Source of the DNA: Lachnospiraceae bacterium
Lineage (GTDB): Bacteria > Bacillota > Clostridia > Lachnospirales > Lachnospiraceae
NCBI GenBank assembly: GCA_910574885.1
Contig: CAJTDD010000013.1
Coordinates: 58,500 to 122,499 of the forward strand
Length of the DNA: 64,000 nucleotides
Reading direction: 5' to 3'
Position numbers and translations under genes: made by a program. Below the pieces are notes generated by a model. It was not told the DNA's origin and searched no databases. It saw nothing but the letters and a program-made list of their open reading frames with translations. Of this stretch, positions 27,401 through 35,368 are shown in pieces (the stretch's first letter is position 1; each line of letters opens with the position of its first letter).

Positions 27401-27518
27401 GACCTGTCTCCATATCCAAAACCGAAGCATAATACCTGTGGTCGGAATGGGCGTCAAGCCTTCCGTCACGGAAATACTGCGGGTCTTTTAATTTGCCATA
27501 ATCAAATACTCGGTCCAT
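24465..27518 (-). CDS. lacZ: Beta-galactosidase, glycoside hydrolase family 2 (LacZ type)
   Basis: 1017 residues, full length for the large LacZ class. Hydrolyses terminal beta-galactosides such as lactose in the cytoplasm. Domain order: jelly-roll sugar-binding domain (about 50-210), Ig-like domain, TIM barrel (about 330-620) with acid/base Glu in HPAILIWSCGNESYGG and nucleophile Glu in FICCEYTHAMGNSCG, then the C-terminal beta-sandwich (bgal small N) with WRAPVDNDCG. No signal peptide. AGGAGG lies before the ATG. An AraC regulator is divergent, 132 bp away, and probably controls it. Confidence 0.97.
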   Translation of the reverse strand: MDRVFDYGKLKDPQYFRDGRLDAHSDHRYYASVLDMETGHEDFKESLNGLWKFHYARNYKAAVCGFEKTDYCCKDWDDIHVPAHIQMEGYDVPQYANVQYPWEGHDEIEPGEIPEYFNPVASYVKYFTVPERMKGRRLFISFAGAESGLALWLNGTFVGYSEDSFTPSEFELTEYLVEGENKLAAQVFKWTASSWCEDQDFYRFSGIYRDVYLYTIPDVHVRDLKICAIPDETLKKAAFDIRLDMISAETAAGKAVIRLAKDGDTVIEEELELEAVAFRSWTVDGPALWSAEEPNLYDLTIEIYDAAGTLQEVIPEKVGFRRFEMKDNIMTLNGRRIVFKGVNRHEFSCVSGRSVSEAELRKDLETMKRNNINAIRTCHYPDGSLIYRLCDEYGIYLIDENNLESHGTWDTAMLTGDDSGVVPNDRPEWLGMMLDRVNSVYQRDKNHPAILIWSCGNESYGGKDIYEMSELFRKLDPNRLVHYEGVHHDRRYNDTSDMESQMYTSVEGIKEFLAKDRSKPFICCEYTHAMGNSCGAMHKYTDLTDTEPLYQGGFIWDYIDQTICKKDRYGKEFQAYGGDFGERPTDYNFSANGIVYGNREASPKMQEVKFNYQNITAEVGKTEVRVINKNLFVNTDTFECRVTVARDGHVVRRAVLETHVEPLCEEIYALPVPEETLAGEYAVTVSFHLRQDAIWAKRGHEVAFGQYVYQVEKAEKVCDKGVKVIRSTHNIGVRGEHFEVMFSVLSGGLVSYKYAGKEMLKSIPKPNFWRAPVDNDCGNQMPARYAQWKIASMYVTDKAMGDELFKMSMLEAQEGEHSATVSFTYHLCTIPAATCQVSYEVFGDGCVKTTLSYDPVKELGDMPEFGMMFKLDADYDHVKWYGLGPAETYADRKKGAKLGIYENLVKDNMAEYIVPQECGNKEEVRYAEVTDRKGRGMRFAMTSENGPMCFSALPYTPHELENAMHPFELPEVHYTVVRASKAQMGIAGDDSWGSLTHPEYLIDVSKKMEFSFWFCGI

Positions 27519-27574
27519 TGTTACTCCTCCTTAACTTAGCTTACATACCTGAGTTTTCTCTGTTATCAATCCTT

Positions 27575-27580
27575 ATTATA
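27575..27580 (-). promoter_or_regulatory. Candidate lacZ -10 box
   Basis: TATAAT on the minus strand, about 57 bp before the lacZ ATG, within the divergent lacZ/araC intergenic region. No strong -35 is seen, which fits activation by an AraC-type protein. A plus-strand TATAAT near 27618 would serve the regulator gene. Confidence 0.35.
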
Positions 27581-27650
27581 TTACGGATAGACAAAAGAAA
27601 GTGTAATATGTTAAACTATATAATATAACATTTTGAAACAGGTGATGACG

Positions 27651-28457
27651 ATGCCAATACATTACAGGAATTCCCCTGTCAACGAACCTTTCTTATTTGA
27701 CTCCATCGGCCACAGTTGGAGCCAGGACCGGGTCTTGCGTCCTAAGGGGTTCCCCCTCTACCATTATCTACAGACGGAACGGGGACGCGGGACCGTCCGG
27801 GTTCAGGGGGCAGAATATGTTCTGAACGAGGGAGAAGGAATCTTGATTTCTCCTTACCTCCATCATTCCTACGCCCGGGACACCGAAGAATGGCTGACAG
27901 CCTTTGCCACATTTACCGGAACCATCGACAGCAGCATCGACAAGATGGTGGGAAACAAACCGGTCGTATTGATAGATAAGGAAAAGGGCGCCATGATTGG
28001 CGCGCTCATCAACGAAATCATGGAGGACTGGGACATCCTGTCTGCCGATACCCGCGCGCTTTCGCTTAGGTGTTATAGCTTGCTGCTGCATTTTACCAGC
28101 AGCCGCCATACCCGCGCTTTGACTGACGAGCCCTTGTATCTGCGTTATGTGGCGCCGGTAATAAAAGAGATTGAAACCCGTTATGACACGGAACTCACCG
28201 TACAGGAACTAAGCGGCAGCGTCTATGTTACGCCCCAATACCTGTCCCGCCTGTTCCGGCGTTTTCTCGGGTGCTCTGCCTATGAGTACCTGACCACCTT
28301 CCGAATCAACAAGGCAAGGGAACTGCTGGTATCTGCCCCCCGCATGGAAGTGCAGCAGATTGCCGGTGAGACGGGATTCTCTGACGCAAGTCATTTTATC
28401 GCCATGTTCAAGAAGATAACAGGCGTCACGCCACTTGAATTCCGAAGGCTGAACTGA
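27651..28457 (+). CDS. AraC family transcriptional regulator
   Basis: About 268 residues. N-terminal arm/cupin (VRVQGAEYVLNEGEGILISPYLHHSYARD, residues of about 45-75) typical of sugar-sensing AraC proteins, and a C-terminal DNA-binding domain with ELSGSVYVTPQYLSRLFRRFLGCSAYEYLTTFRINKARELL and QQIAGETGFSDASHFIAMFKKITGVTPLEFRR. ATG at 27651 has AGGTG six bases ahead; TTG at 27633 and ATG at 27645 are in frame. Divergent from lacZ, so likely its activator; the inducer is not known. Confidence 0.9.
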   Translation: MPIHYRNSPVNEPFLFDSIGHSWSQDRVLRPKGFPLYHYLQTERGRGTVRVQGAEYVLNEGEGILISPYLHHSYARDTEEWLTAFATFTGTIDSSIDKMVGNKPVVLIDKEKGAMIGALINEIMEDWDILSADTRALSLRCYSLLLHFTSSRHTRALTDEPLYLRYVAPVIKEIETRYDTELTVQELSGSVYVTPQYLSRLFRRFLGCSAYEYLTTFRINKARELLVSAPRMEVQQIAGETGFSDASHFIAMFKKITGVTPLEFRRLN

Positions 28458-28509
28458 TATGATGCTTATGAAATGATATCACCGCTTATGAATCAGGAGG
28501 AAAAATAAT

Positions 28510-29022
28510 ATGTACAATTATAAGATCGTAGAACAGGTAATTCGGAAACCCAAACCTATGACAGGATTTCTCCGGACAACAATGATTGTTTTTGCAGTGA
28601 TTCTGCTTCTTCTGGGCGTCACACTGTCTCAGGGATTCATGCTGCCGGGGTTTTTGCTGGTCGTCCTTTACTATTTTTACAATACCTACAGCCGGAAGGA
28701 ATATGAGTATATCTTAGAGGAGAACCATCTTACCATCGACGTCATTTTCGGGAAAAAGCATCGCCGCTCCGCCCATTACCTTGATATGGAAGCGCTGGAA
28801 GTCCTTGCCCCGAGCTGGCACGACGCCGTAGCAAAATACCGGAAAGAAGGCGGAAGTATCCGGCTGGCCAAGTATGACTACACTTCCTATGAGGAAGACA
28901 CGCCTTATTATACGATGATCATCACAGAGAACCGTGAGAAAATTAAACTCTTGCTGGATTTAAGCGATAATATGCTGCAGATCATCAAACGGAGATATCC
29001 TGACCGGGTATTTCTGTCATAA
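28510..29022 (+). CDS. Small membrane protein, DUF6106-like
   Basis: 170 residues: two hydrophobic segments near the N-terminus (about residues 21-38 and 41-60) separated by a tight turn, then a soluble strand-rich cytoplasmic domain with YEYILEENHLTIDVIFGKKHR and MIITENREKIKLLLDLSDNMLQIIKRRYP. It matches my recollection of a conserved Lachnospiraceae family (DUF6106) of unknown function with a PH-like domain. AGGAGG precedes the ATG. It follows the AraC gene by 52 bases and might be co-transcribed. Confidence 0.7.
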   Translation: MYNYKIVEQVIRKPKPMTGFLRTTMIVFAVILLLLGVTLSQGFMLPGFLLVVLYYFYNTYSRKEYEYILEENHLTIDVIFGKKHRRSAHYLDMEALEVLAPSWHDAVAKYRKEGGSIRLAKYDYTSYEEDTPYYTMIITENREKIKLLLDLSDNMLQIIKRRYPDRVFLS

Positions 29023-29222
29023 AATTCCTACATCCTGACGGCAGATTTGCTGACCACATTTTATATCTAGTGTAAGTATAGCATCTGCCTTCGGGTCATC
29101 TTATTCTCAAAATATTTACCAAAAAACCTGTCTCTTCTTGTCGAATCCCATACAATAACACTATATATGATTGATTATGCACACTATACAGTCGATTCTA
29201 ACAACTTTTGGGACGTTTATAT

Positions 29223-29231
29223 TGATATAAT
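29223..29231 (+). promoter_or_regulatory. Extended -10 promoter of the sugar importer operon
   Basis: TGATATAAT, a perfect TATAAT at 29226-29231 with extended TGn, 40 bases before the binding-protein ATG. The 250 bp ahead of the gene hold no ORF; I see no convincing -35 or catabolite-response element by eye. Confidence 0.55.
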
Positions 29232-29270
29232 ATGTCCATGAAGTAATTAATCAGAAGGAGGATAAAGATT

Positions 29271-30605
29271 ATGAAGAAAAGATTACTTTCAGTATTACTT
29301 GTGGGAGCAATGGCATTCTCACTCGCAGCATGCGGCGGCGGTGGTTCCGACGACAGCGGTTCTGGCAGCGGCGGAGATTCCGGTTCTGACGAAGGCGGCT
29401 CCGGCGGCGGGGACAAGCTGGTTGTATGGACATGGGACCCGGCGTTCAATATTCCTGCAATCGAGGAAGCCGGCAAGATTTACAAGGATACCGTGAATGA
29501 CAAGTTCGAGCTTGAAGTAGTTGAGACCCTGTCCGACGACTGTGAGACAAAGTTACAGACATGTGCAGAATCCGGTGATTTCGGAACGATGCCTGACATC
29601 GTGCTGATGCAGGACAACTCTTATCAGAAATTCGTTTCCTTCTATCCGGAAGCATTTACGGACCTGACAGACAGTGGAATTGACTTCTCACAGTTTGCAG
29701 AAGGTAAGTTAAGCTACTCTACCGTAGACGGCAAGAACTACGGCGTACCATTCGATAACGGCGCAGTTGTTTCCTGTTATCGTACAGACATTCTGGAGGA
29801 AGCAGGATATACTATCGATGATATCACAGACATCGACTGGGACAAGTTCATCGAGATTGGTAAGGTAGTGAAGGAAAAGACCGGCAAGTACATGCTTTCA
29901 GGACAGGCTAACAGCCAGGATATCATCATGATGATGCTTCAGTCCGCAGGCGCTTCTCTGTTCAACGAAGACGGAACTCCGAACCTTGTTGGCAACGATC
30001 CGCTGAACGAGTGTATTGATATCTATCAGAAGATGGTAAAAGAAGGGATTTTTTACGAAGTAAACGAGTGGGATGAATATGTATCCTCTATCACCAACGA
30101 GCAGTGTGCAGGAACGATCAATGGTAACTGGATCATGGCTACGATTATGGGTATGGAAGACACAGCCGGCAAGTGGGAAATCACCAATATGCCTAAGCTG
30201 GTGAAGAGCGCTAACGCTACGAACTACTCCAACAACGGTGGTTCTTCCTGGTATGTAACTTCCAACTGCCAGAACACAGAACTTGCTTTCGATTTCCTTG
30301 CCAAGACATTTGCAGGAAGCGAAGACCTGTATGCGAACATACTACCTACTACCGGCGCTATCGGTACATGGGGACCTGCCGGTGAGTCCGAAGCTTATCA
30401 GGCTCCACAGGAATTCTGGAATGACCAGCCGATCTACTCAACAATCGTAGAGTACGCTGAGAAGACGCCTACCAACAACACAAGCGCTTATTACTATGAT
30501 GTTCGTGAGGTTATCTCTACGGCAATCCAGGATATCATGACCGGCAGCGATAAGGATAAGACCTTAGAGCAGGCTCAGGCAGATGCGGAATTCTATTACG
30601 AATAA
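29271..30605 (+). CDS. Carbohydrate ABC transporter substrate-binding lipoprotein
   Basis: 444 residues. Lipoprotein signal MKKRLLSVLLVGAMAFSLAA with lipobox Cys at residue 21, then a flexible Gly/Ser/Asp-rich linker (about 22-50), then a family 1 solute-binding fold (KLVVWTWDPAFNIPAIEEAGKIY ... PDIVLMQDNSYQKFVSFYPEAFTDLTD ... GKNYGVPFDNGAVVSCYRTDILEEAGY). First gene of a five-gene operon with two permeases; a strong AGGAGG precedes the ATG. The substrate is probably an oligosaccharide; no ATPase gene is in the operon. Confidence 0.94.
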   Translation: MKKRLLSVLLVGAMAFSLAACGGGGSDDSGSGSGGDSGSDEGGSGGGDKLVVWTWDPAFNIPAIEEAGKIYKDTVNDKFELEVVETLSDDCETKLQTCAESGDFGTMPDIVLMQDNSYQKFVSFYPEAFTDLTDSGIDFSQFAEGKLSYSTVDGKNYGVPFDNGAVVSCYRTDILEEAGYTIDDITDIDWDKFIEIGKVVKEKTGKYMLSGQANSQDIIMMMLQSAGASLFNEDGTPNLVGNDPLNECIDIYQKMVKEGIFYEVNEWDEYVSSITNEQCAGTINGNWIMATIMGMEDTAGKWEITNMPKLVKSANATNYSNNGGSSWYVTSNCQNTELAFDFLAKTFAGSEDLYANILPTTGAIGTWGPAGESEAYQAPQEFWNDQPIYSTIVEYAEKTPTNNTSAYYYDVREVISTAIQDIMTGSDKDKTLEQAQADAEFYYE

Positions 30606-30637
30606 AACATACCCGGTCTGATTCACGCGATAATATT

Positions 30638-30669
30638 TTCGGGGGGACCGTCTTTCAGGTTCCCCCGAA
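30638..30669 (+). other. Intercistronic stem-loop after the binding-protein gene
   Basis: A 12-bp GC-rich stem (TTCGGGGGGACC / GGTTCCCCCGAA, one G-U pair) with an 8-base loop, not followed by a T run. Such hairpins after binding-protein genes stabilise the upstream mRNA segment or limit read-through, giving more binding protein than permease. Role inferred. Confidence 0.55.
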
Positions 30670-30716
30670 CTATTATACAACTACATATAGCTTAAAGGAA
30701 CGAAGGGGGTTTTTTT

Positions 30717-31610
30717 ATGGAACCTAAAAAGAAAGGTATGAGCCTGATTGCTAAGCAGAAAGCCGCCGGCTGGGCATTCCTCACTCCGGCAACTATTATG
30801 ATCGCAGTCATGAGCTTCTACCCGATGATCAGGGCTTTTCTTCTGTCACTGCAGACAGGGAAAGGATCAAACTACAGATTTACCGGTTTTTCCAACTATG
30901 CCCGAATGTTTGAAGACAGAGTATTTCTTAGGTCAGTAGGAAATACGTTCTTCTATCTGGCAATTCAAGTGCCAATCATGCTGGTGCTTGCAATCCTGTT
31001 AGCCCAACTCCTGAATAATAAGGATCTGAGGTTCAAAGGATTTTTCCGTACCTGTGTATTCCTGCCATGTGCAACGTCACTGGTTTCCTATGCGATTATT
31101 TTCCGTTTCCTGTTCGCACAGGATGGTCTGATTAATAATGCATTGGTCAAGATGGGATTTCTGGATCATGGGTATAATTTCCTGGGAACCGCATGGTCGG
31201 CTAAGATGGTAATTATTATCGCCCTGATCTGGAGATGGACCGGATATAACATGGTATTCTACCTTGCCGGGCTTCAGAATATTGAGTATTCTGTATATGA
31301 GGCGGCTAAGATCGACGGCGCCAACGGTTGGAAGACCTTCTGGGGGATTACCGTTCCGCTTCTGAAGCCAACGATCATCATGACATTTATCATGTCCATC
31401 AACGGTACTTTGCAGTTGTTCGACGAGTCTGTCAACCTGACCAACGGCGGACCGGCAAATGCGACAATTACAATGTCCCACTATATTTATAATACCTGTT
31501 TCCTGCGCGCCCCGAACTTTGGTTATGGAAGCGCCATGGCATTCTTCGTATTCATTATTGTTGCTATCTTAGCATTTATTAATCTGAAAGTAGGTGATAC
31601 ACGTGACTGA
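30717..31610 (+). CDS. Sugar ABC transporter permease (MalF/UgpA-like)
   Basis: 297 residues with six predicted helices and the EAA loop YEAAKIDGANGWKTFWGITVPLLKP near residue 195. CUT1-type permease working with the next gene. The start is ATG at 30717 behind AAGGGGGT. Ends in an 8-base overlap with the next permease gene. Confidence 0.94.
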   Translation: MEPKKKGMSLIAKQKAAGWAFLTPATIMIAVMSFYPMIRAFLLSLQTGKGSNYRFTGFSNYARMFEDRVFLRSVGNTFFYLAIQVPIMLVLAILLAQLLNNKDLRFKGFFRTCVFLPCATSLVSYAIIFRFLFAQDGLINNALVKMGFLDHGYNFLGTAWSAKMVIIIALIWRWTGYNMVFYLAGLQNIEYSVYEAAKIDGANGWKTFWGITVPLLKPTIIMTFIMSINGTLQLFDESVNLTNGGPANATITMSHYIYNTCFLRAPNFGYGSAMAFFVFIIVAILAFINLKVGDTRD

Positions 31611-32433
31611 GAAAAAGAACAGATCTATGATTCAGCGCAGGCTGATTCCTACCTACATATTTTTGACGATTTTTTCCATCATCTCAGTTTTTCCGTTCCT
31701 GTGGATGATATCCGCTGCCACGAATAACTACATCGACATCTCTAAAGGACGTCTGATGCCTGGTTCATTTGCGGCGGAGAACTTCCGGAACCTGGTTGCA
31801 CAGCAGCCGTTGGCACGTGCGATGACCAACTCTTTCGTTTACGCCATCTCAGTGACTTTGATCTGTCTGTTCATCTGTTCACTGGCTGGTTATGGATTCG
31901 AGGTCTACCATGACAAATGGAAGGATAAATTGTTCTCTATCTTACTGCTTGCGATGATGATTCCACAGGTCGCGACGATGATTCCGTTGTTCCAGATGTT
32001 TTCCAAGGCAAAACTTCTGAATACGACGATTGGATTCTTCCTTCCGATGATTTCGACGCCTTTCATGATCATGATGTTCCGGCAGAATGCCCGTGCATTC
32101 CCGGTTGACATCATCGAAGCAGCAAGGCTAGACGGGCTGACCGAGATCGGGATTTTCTTCCGCATGTTCTTCCCGACCATGAGGTCTACGTATGCGGCGG
32201 CGGCAGTTATCACGTTCATGAATGCATGGAATGCATACCTGTGGCCGAAGGTAATCATGACAGACGGCAAGTCATTGAATATGGTTATGTTGATTGCCAA
32301 TACTATTGGCGGTTACAAGATTGACTACGGTATGATTATGATGGGCGTTTTGTTCTGCTCCATTCCTACGATGGTTGTATTCTTCGTATTGCAGAAACAG
32401 TTCGCAGAAGGTATTACCGGAGCTGTCAAATAA
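31603..32433 (+). CDS. Carbohydrate ABC transporter permease (MalG/LacG-like)
   Basis: 276 residues, six predicted helices, EAA loop IEAARLDGLTEIGIFFRMFFP near residue 190. The start is taken as GTG at 31603, since TAGGTGAT lies just ahead and it overlaps the previous stop; a GTG at 31594 is also in frame. Partner of the MalF-like permease; an ATPase must come from elsewhere. Confidence 0.93.
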   Translation: MTEKKNRSMIQRRLIPTYIFLTIFSIISVFPFLWMISAATNNYIDISKGRLMPGSFAAENFRNLVAQQPLARAMTNSFVYAISVTLICLFICSLAGYGFEVYHDKWKDKLFSILLLAMMIPQVATMIPLFQMFSKAKLLNTTIGFFLPMISTPFMIMMFRQNARAFPVDIIEAARLDGLTEIGIFFRMFFPTMRSTYAAAAVITFMNAWNAYLWPKVIMTDGKSLNMVMLIANTIGGYKIDYGMIMMGVLFCSIPTMVVFFVLQKQFAEGITGAVK

Positions 32434-32447
32434 TTTGCTTACAAATG

Positions 32448-32487
32448 TCCGGCATGTTTTCCCGCACAGGCGGGCATACATGCCGGA
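32448..32487 (+). other. Stem-loop between importer permease and the 610-residue protein gene
   Basis: TCCGGCATGT (32448-32457) pairs with ACATGCCGGA (32478-32487); inside, CCCGC/GCGGG form a second stem. The tail TATTTTATAAAT is only partly T-rich, so this may be a leaky terminator or an mRNA-stabilising element that sets the level of the downstream gene. Confidence 0.55.
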
Positions 32488-32521
32488 TATTTTATAAATA
32501 ATAGATAGGAGTATTGAAAAA

Positions 32522-34354
32522 ATGAGTGATTTTATTCTGAACGTAATCCATCGTCCCGAGATGGTTCCGGAGTATTCCGCCACCGTTACAGGACACGGCA
32601 AAGAGGAGGATATTGGAGACAAGAAACTTTTGACCGAATCTCTGGATATTTTCAAGACCCAGCAGAGGCTTGCCCATGAAAATGGGTTGAAAGTCACAAT
32701 TCATATGACCTATGCCGCTCTTTTTAATGAGGAAGCCGTGGCAATCGCGAAAAACGACCATGAGGTATATGGGGATGAGATTGCCCTCTCCCTTCTTGGG
32801 CTGCCCTGTGAGGAGTTCCGCGAGAAATATAAGACTAAGGATTTCTGCATCTGGATGTTCTCCATGGAGGACAAGAAACGGATTGTGGATGATGTTTTCG
32901 GCAAATTCCACGATATTTTCGGATTTTACCCGGAATCCACCGGTTCCTACTATATGGACGCGGATCTGACCAACTATATCAAGGAAACATATCCTTCCGT
33001 AAAATGTGCCATTGCTACGTGTTGGGAAGAGGGTCCCAAAGCCTATCATACCTGCAATAATTCCTGGTATACGCTGTTCGACGGCGGTCCGTGGGCGCCT
33101 TGGATTCCATCTAAGCAGAATACCCATGCACCGGCGGCGGATGAGTCTGAGGACAGTGGGATTGTGGCAATCCCCCATCTGTCCAGGGATCTTCTGGCGT
33201 GTTATGACGGCAACGGCTCTAACTTCGGAACCCATCCCCAGAATGTGCTCAGAGGCATGATTTATGATACCAAAACTTGGGAATTTCCTTATCTCTATAA
33301 TCTCATCGACCAGTACCGTGCCCAGGAGAAGTATAATAACGGTTATTCTTATAATATGATGTTCGTAGGTCCTGGCTGGATGAATAAGATGGGACGGTGG
33401 GAAGCTCCTTATGAGCTGCTTCTGAAATCCTATTCGGATGGGTGCAAGTATTACGGTGATTTGAAGAAAGAGGGCAAGCTCATTGATATGACCATGTCTG
33501 AATTCGCGGACTATTACCGGGAGAAAAAGTCCTACAAGGAGCCGGAATGTGCGCTGTGGCGGGACATCCTTTATGGTTCTGACAAGCAGGTGTTCTGGTA
33601 TACCGACCCGTATATGAGAGCTGGGGTAAGCATGGATCAGGGCGGAGCGATTTTTGATCTGCGTCCCTATGCGGCGAAGCTTAAATGGGAGGTCGGTATC
33701 GGGACGAAGCATGTGCAGGATGCCTCTTATCCGTTCTTGATTCAGGAGAAATACCGGGCCGGATATTTCACCCATTATGCGGGGGAAGGGACGATTCGGA
33801 GCGCGAAGCTCAGTTACAAGGGCGAGGAAGTGGATCTGTGCCTGTGCCGCACGAAGGCGCATTTTTCTCAGGAAGGGAAGACCAGGATTCTGACCCTTGA
33901 CCCTGTGACCATTGAATTTGCCGATTTATCACTGACCCTTCTGACAAAGGAATATTTCGAGGAGGGAAGCGGTTCGATTAGAATTGAGCGCACTGTCCTT
34001 GAGATGAGCGACCCGTCTGCCGAGGTCGAGCTGAATGAGTATATGGTGGCGTGTTATGGGACGACGGAATATCCGGAGGATATGACGGGGATTACCCTTA
34101 CCTGTGAAGGCAGTGAGCCGAAGGAAATCGTGTATGAGTACCGCTGCCGTGAGGAGAGCCTTAAAGGCGCATCGGCTGTTTCTGCCATAGTTCCGGCGAT
34201 TGAAACGAAGGTTTCTATGACGGCTTCTTCAGAGGCGGAAGGGTATATCCGGGAAGGGTATGCATTTTCCCCGATGTTCACGCTGGGGTACAAGAAAAAA
34301 ATAAAGGATAAGGAGATGTTTGCGACATGGCTCAATCTGGAAAAGGCAAATTAA
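32522..34354 (+). CDS. Uncharacterised 610-residue protein of a sugar importer operon, possible deacetylase/GH57-like barrel
   Basis: No signal peptide and no membrane segment, so cytoplasmic. The first 380 residues resemble TIM-barrel-like polysaccharide-deacetylase-type proteins: VTIHMTYAALFNEEAVA, HEVYGDEIALSLLG, then FGFYPESTGSYYMDADLTNYIKETYPSVKCAIATCWEEGPKAYHT (about 135-180), rich in acidic, aromatic and His residues and matching a DUF3863-type layout I recall only loosely. Residues of about 400-610 are strand-rich (TILTLDP-like runs, EVDLCLCRTKAHF), perhaps a beta-sandwich. Its place behind an importer suggests action on the imported sugar. The activity is unknown. Its end overlaps the next gene by 28 bases. 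Confidence 0.75.
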   Translation: MSDFILNVIHRPEMVPEYSATVTGHGKEEDIGDKKLLTESLDIFKTQQRLAHENGLKVTIHMTYAALFNEEAVAIAKNDHEVYGDEIALSLLGLPCEEFREKYKTKDFCIWMFSMEDKKRIVDDVFGKFHDIFGFYPESTGSYYMDADLTNYIKETYPSVKCAIATCWEEGPKAYHTCNNSWYTLFDGGPWAPWIPSKQNTHAPAADESEDSGIVAIPHLSRDLLACYDGNGSNFGTHPQNVLRGMIYDTKTWEFPYLYNLIDQYRAQEKYNNGYSYNMMFVGPGWMNKMGRWEAPYELLLKSYSDGCKYYGDLKKEGKLIDMTMSEFADYYREKKSYKEPECALWRDILYGSDKQVFWYTDPYMRAGVSMDQGGAIFDLRPYAAKLKWEVGIGTKHVQDASYPFLIQEKYRAGYFTHYAGEGTIRSAKLSYKGEEVDLCLCRTKAHFSQEGKTRILTLDPVTIEFADLSLTLLTKEYFEEGSGSIRIERTVLEMSDPSAEVELNEYMVACYGTTEYPEDMTGITLTCEGSEPKEIVYEYRCREESLKGASAVSAIVPAIETKVSMTASSEAEGYIREGYAFSPMFTLGYKKKIKDKEMFATWLNLEKAN

Positions 34355-34545
34355 ATTACAGATGTCCTTCCTGCTTTATGCGGGATCTGGATATTGATAT
34401 GTTTTATGATAAGGATAAGAAGGAGTATTACTGTATCCGGTGTCAGTATACGGGAACCGAAGAGGATGTGCTGGCGAGGAATGAGATGGTCAGGACGCGG
34501 TATGGGGCGATGAATACCAGGTATACGAAGTTTGATTTTGATTAG
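34327..34545 (+). CDS. Small zinc-ribbon protein
   Basis: 72 residues with two Cys pairs, CPSC at 13-16 and CIRC at 36-39, spaced as in a rubredoxin-like zinc ribbon, and a charged C-terminus (VRTRYGAMNTRYTKFDFD). The start lies inside the end of the preceding gene (28-base overlap, with AAGGAGATG upstream), so the two are translationally coupled. Function unknown; it may be a structural partner or regulator of the 610-residue protein. Followed by a strong terminator. Confidence 0.8.
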   Translation: MAQSGKGKLNYRCPSCFMRDLDIDMFYDKDKKEYYCIRCQYTGTEEDVLARNEMVRTRYGAMNTRYTKFDFD

Positions 34546-34565
34546 GATGGATTTCACATGTAAAA

Positions 34566-34601
34566 GGGGCTGTCGGGATTTCCCGGCTGTCCCGATTTTT
34601 T
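34566..34601 (+). terminator. Intrinsic terminator of the importer operon
   Basis: A GC-rich imperfect stem (GGGGCTGTCGGG with CCCGGCTGTCCC, one mismatch and two G-U pairs) followed by ATTTTTT. Clear end of the 29271-34545 operon. Confidence 0.85.
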
Positions 34602-34687
34602 AATACTCGTTTCCAGTTGCCCGTTTTAACCTTTTATAGTATGATTAATCTATGCACAATATTTTTTGACAAAACGGAGGGAAAACC

Positions 34688-35368
34688 ATGGCTGAAAAGA
34701 CCGCATCCCTTGCCACACAGGCATACGATAAGATAAAAGAGAATATCCTGAACCTGACCTATCCCCCCGGGACGCCGCTCACCGAATCCTTGCTTGCCGC
34801 AGAACTCGGCATGAGCCGAAGCCCAATCCGGACAGCCATCCAAAAGTTACAGTCAGAAGGGTTGATCGTCTCCGACTACTACAAATCCATAACTGTCCGG
34901 GAGATTACCGACAAAGATATCAACGAGCTTTACCAGATCCGCGAACTGTTAGAAGGCGCCGCATTCCGTCTGATCTTCACCTCCGGACGGAATGAAGAAT
35001 ATTCTTACCGCCTTGAGGAGAAAGTTGTCCGCATGTTTGCCGCCGCCGAAAATACCTATGAATGGGAGCTTGCAGATACCGCCATGCACATGGAGATTAT
35101 CAGCATCTTTGAAAATGGACGGATTAACAGAATCTATGAAAACAACCTTTGCGAGCTGATCCGCATCGGGCAGTTTGCCGTCAGGAATGGGATGCAGATA
35201 GAAAAGACAAACGAAAATCTCAGGAAGATGATTGAATATATGCGAAAAGGCGATGCCGAACAATCCTTCGCAATCCTGAAGGCAGACCATTTTGAAATCG
35301 GGCGGGACAGTGCATTGAAAGATACCTCTACCACCCCCGCAGCTTCGCCTGCGGCACTTCCTTCCTGA
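34688..35368 (+). CDS. GntR family transcriptional regulator (FadR/VanR type)
   Basis: 226 residues. N-terminal winged helix (about 8-75: AYDKIKENILNLTYPPGTPLTESLLAAELGMSRSPIRTAIQKLQSEGLI) and an all-helical FadR C-terminal ligand domain (NELYQIRELLEGAAFRLIF ... HMEIISIFENGRINRIYENN, with the metal-site-type Asp/His positions). FadR-type proteins respond to small organic or amino acids. It neighbours the hydroxyproline cluster, and the tandem TTGTATACAA sites before proC match the operator style of this family, so control of proC is a testable guess. The 3' end overlaps the convergent radical SAM gene by 41 bases. Confidence 0.9.
   Translation: MAEKTASLATQAYDKIKENILNLTYPPGTPLTESLLAAELGMSRSPIRTAIQKLQSEGLIVSDYYKSITVREITDKDINELYQIRELLEGAAFRLIFTSGRNEEYSYRLEEKVVRMFAAAENTYEWELADTAMHMEIISIFENGRINRIYENNLCELIRIGQFAVRNGMQIEKTNENLRKMIEYMRKGDAEQSFAILKADHFEIGRDSALKDTSTTPAASPAALPS

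Noticed and set aside
32492..33862. Long open frame of 456 codons antisense to the 610-residue protein gene
   Set aside because: Composition is that of a shadow frame (runs of Ile/Arg/His), no ribosome site, and the plus-strand gene is well supported by operon context.
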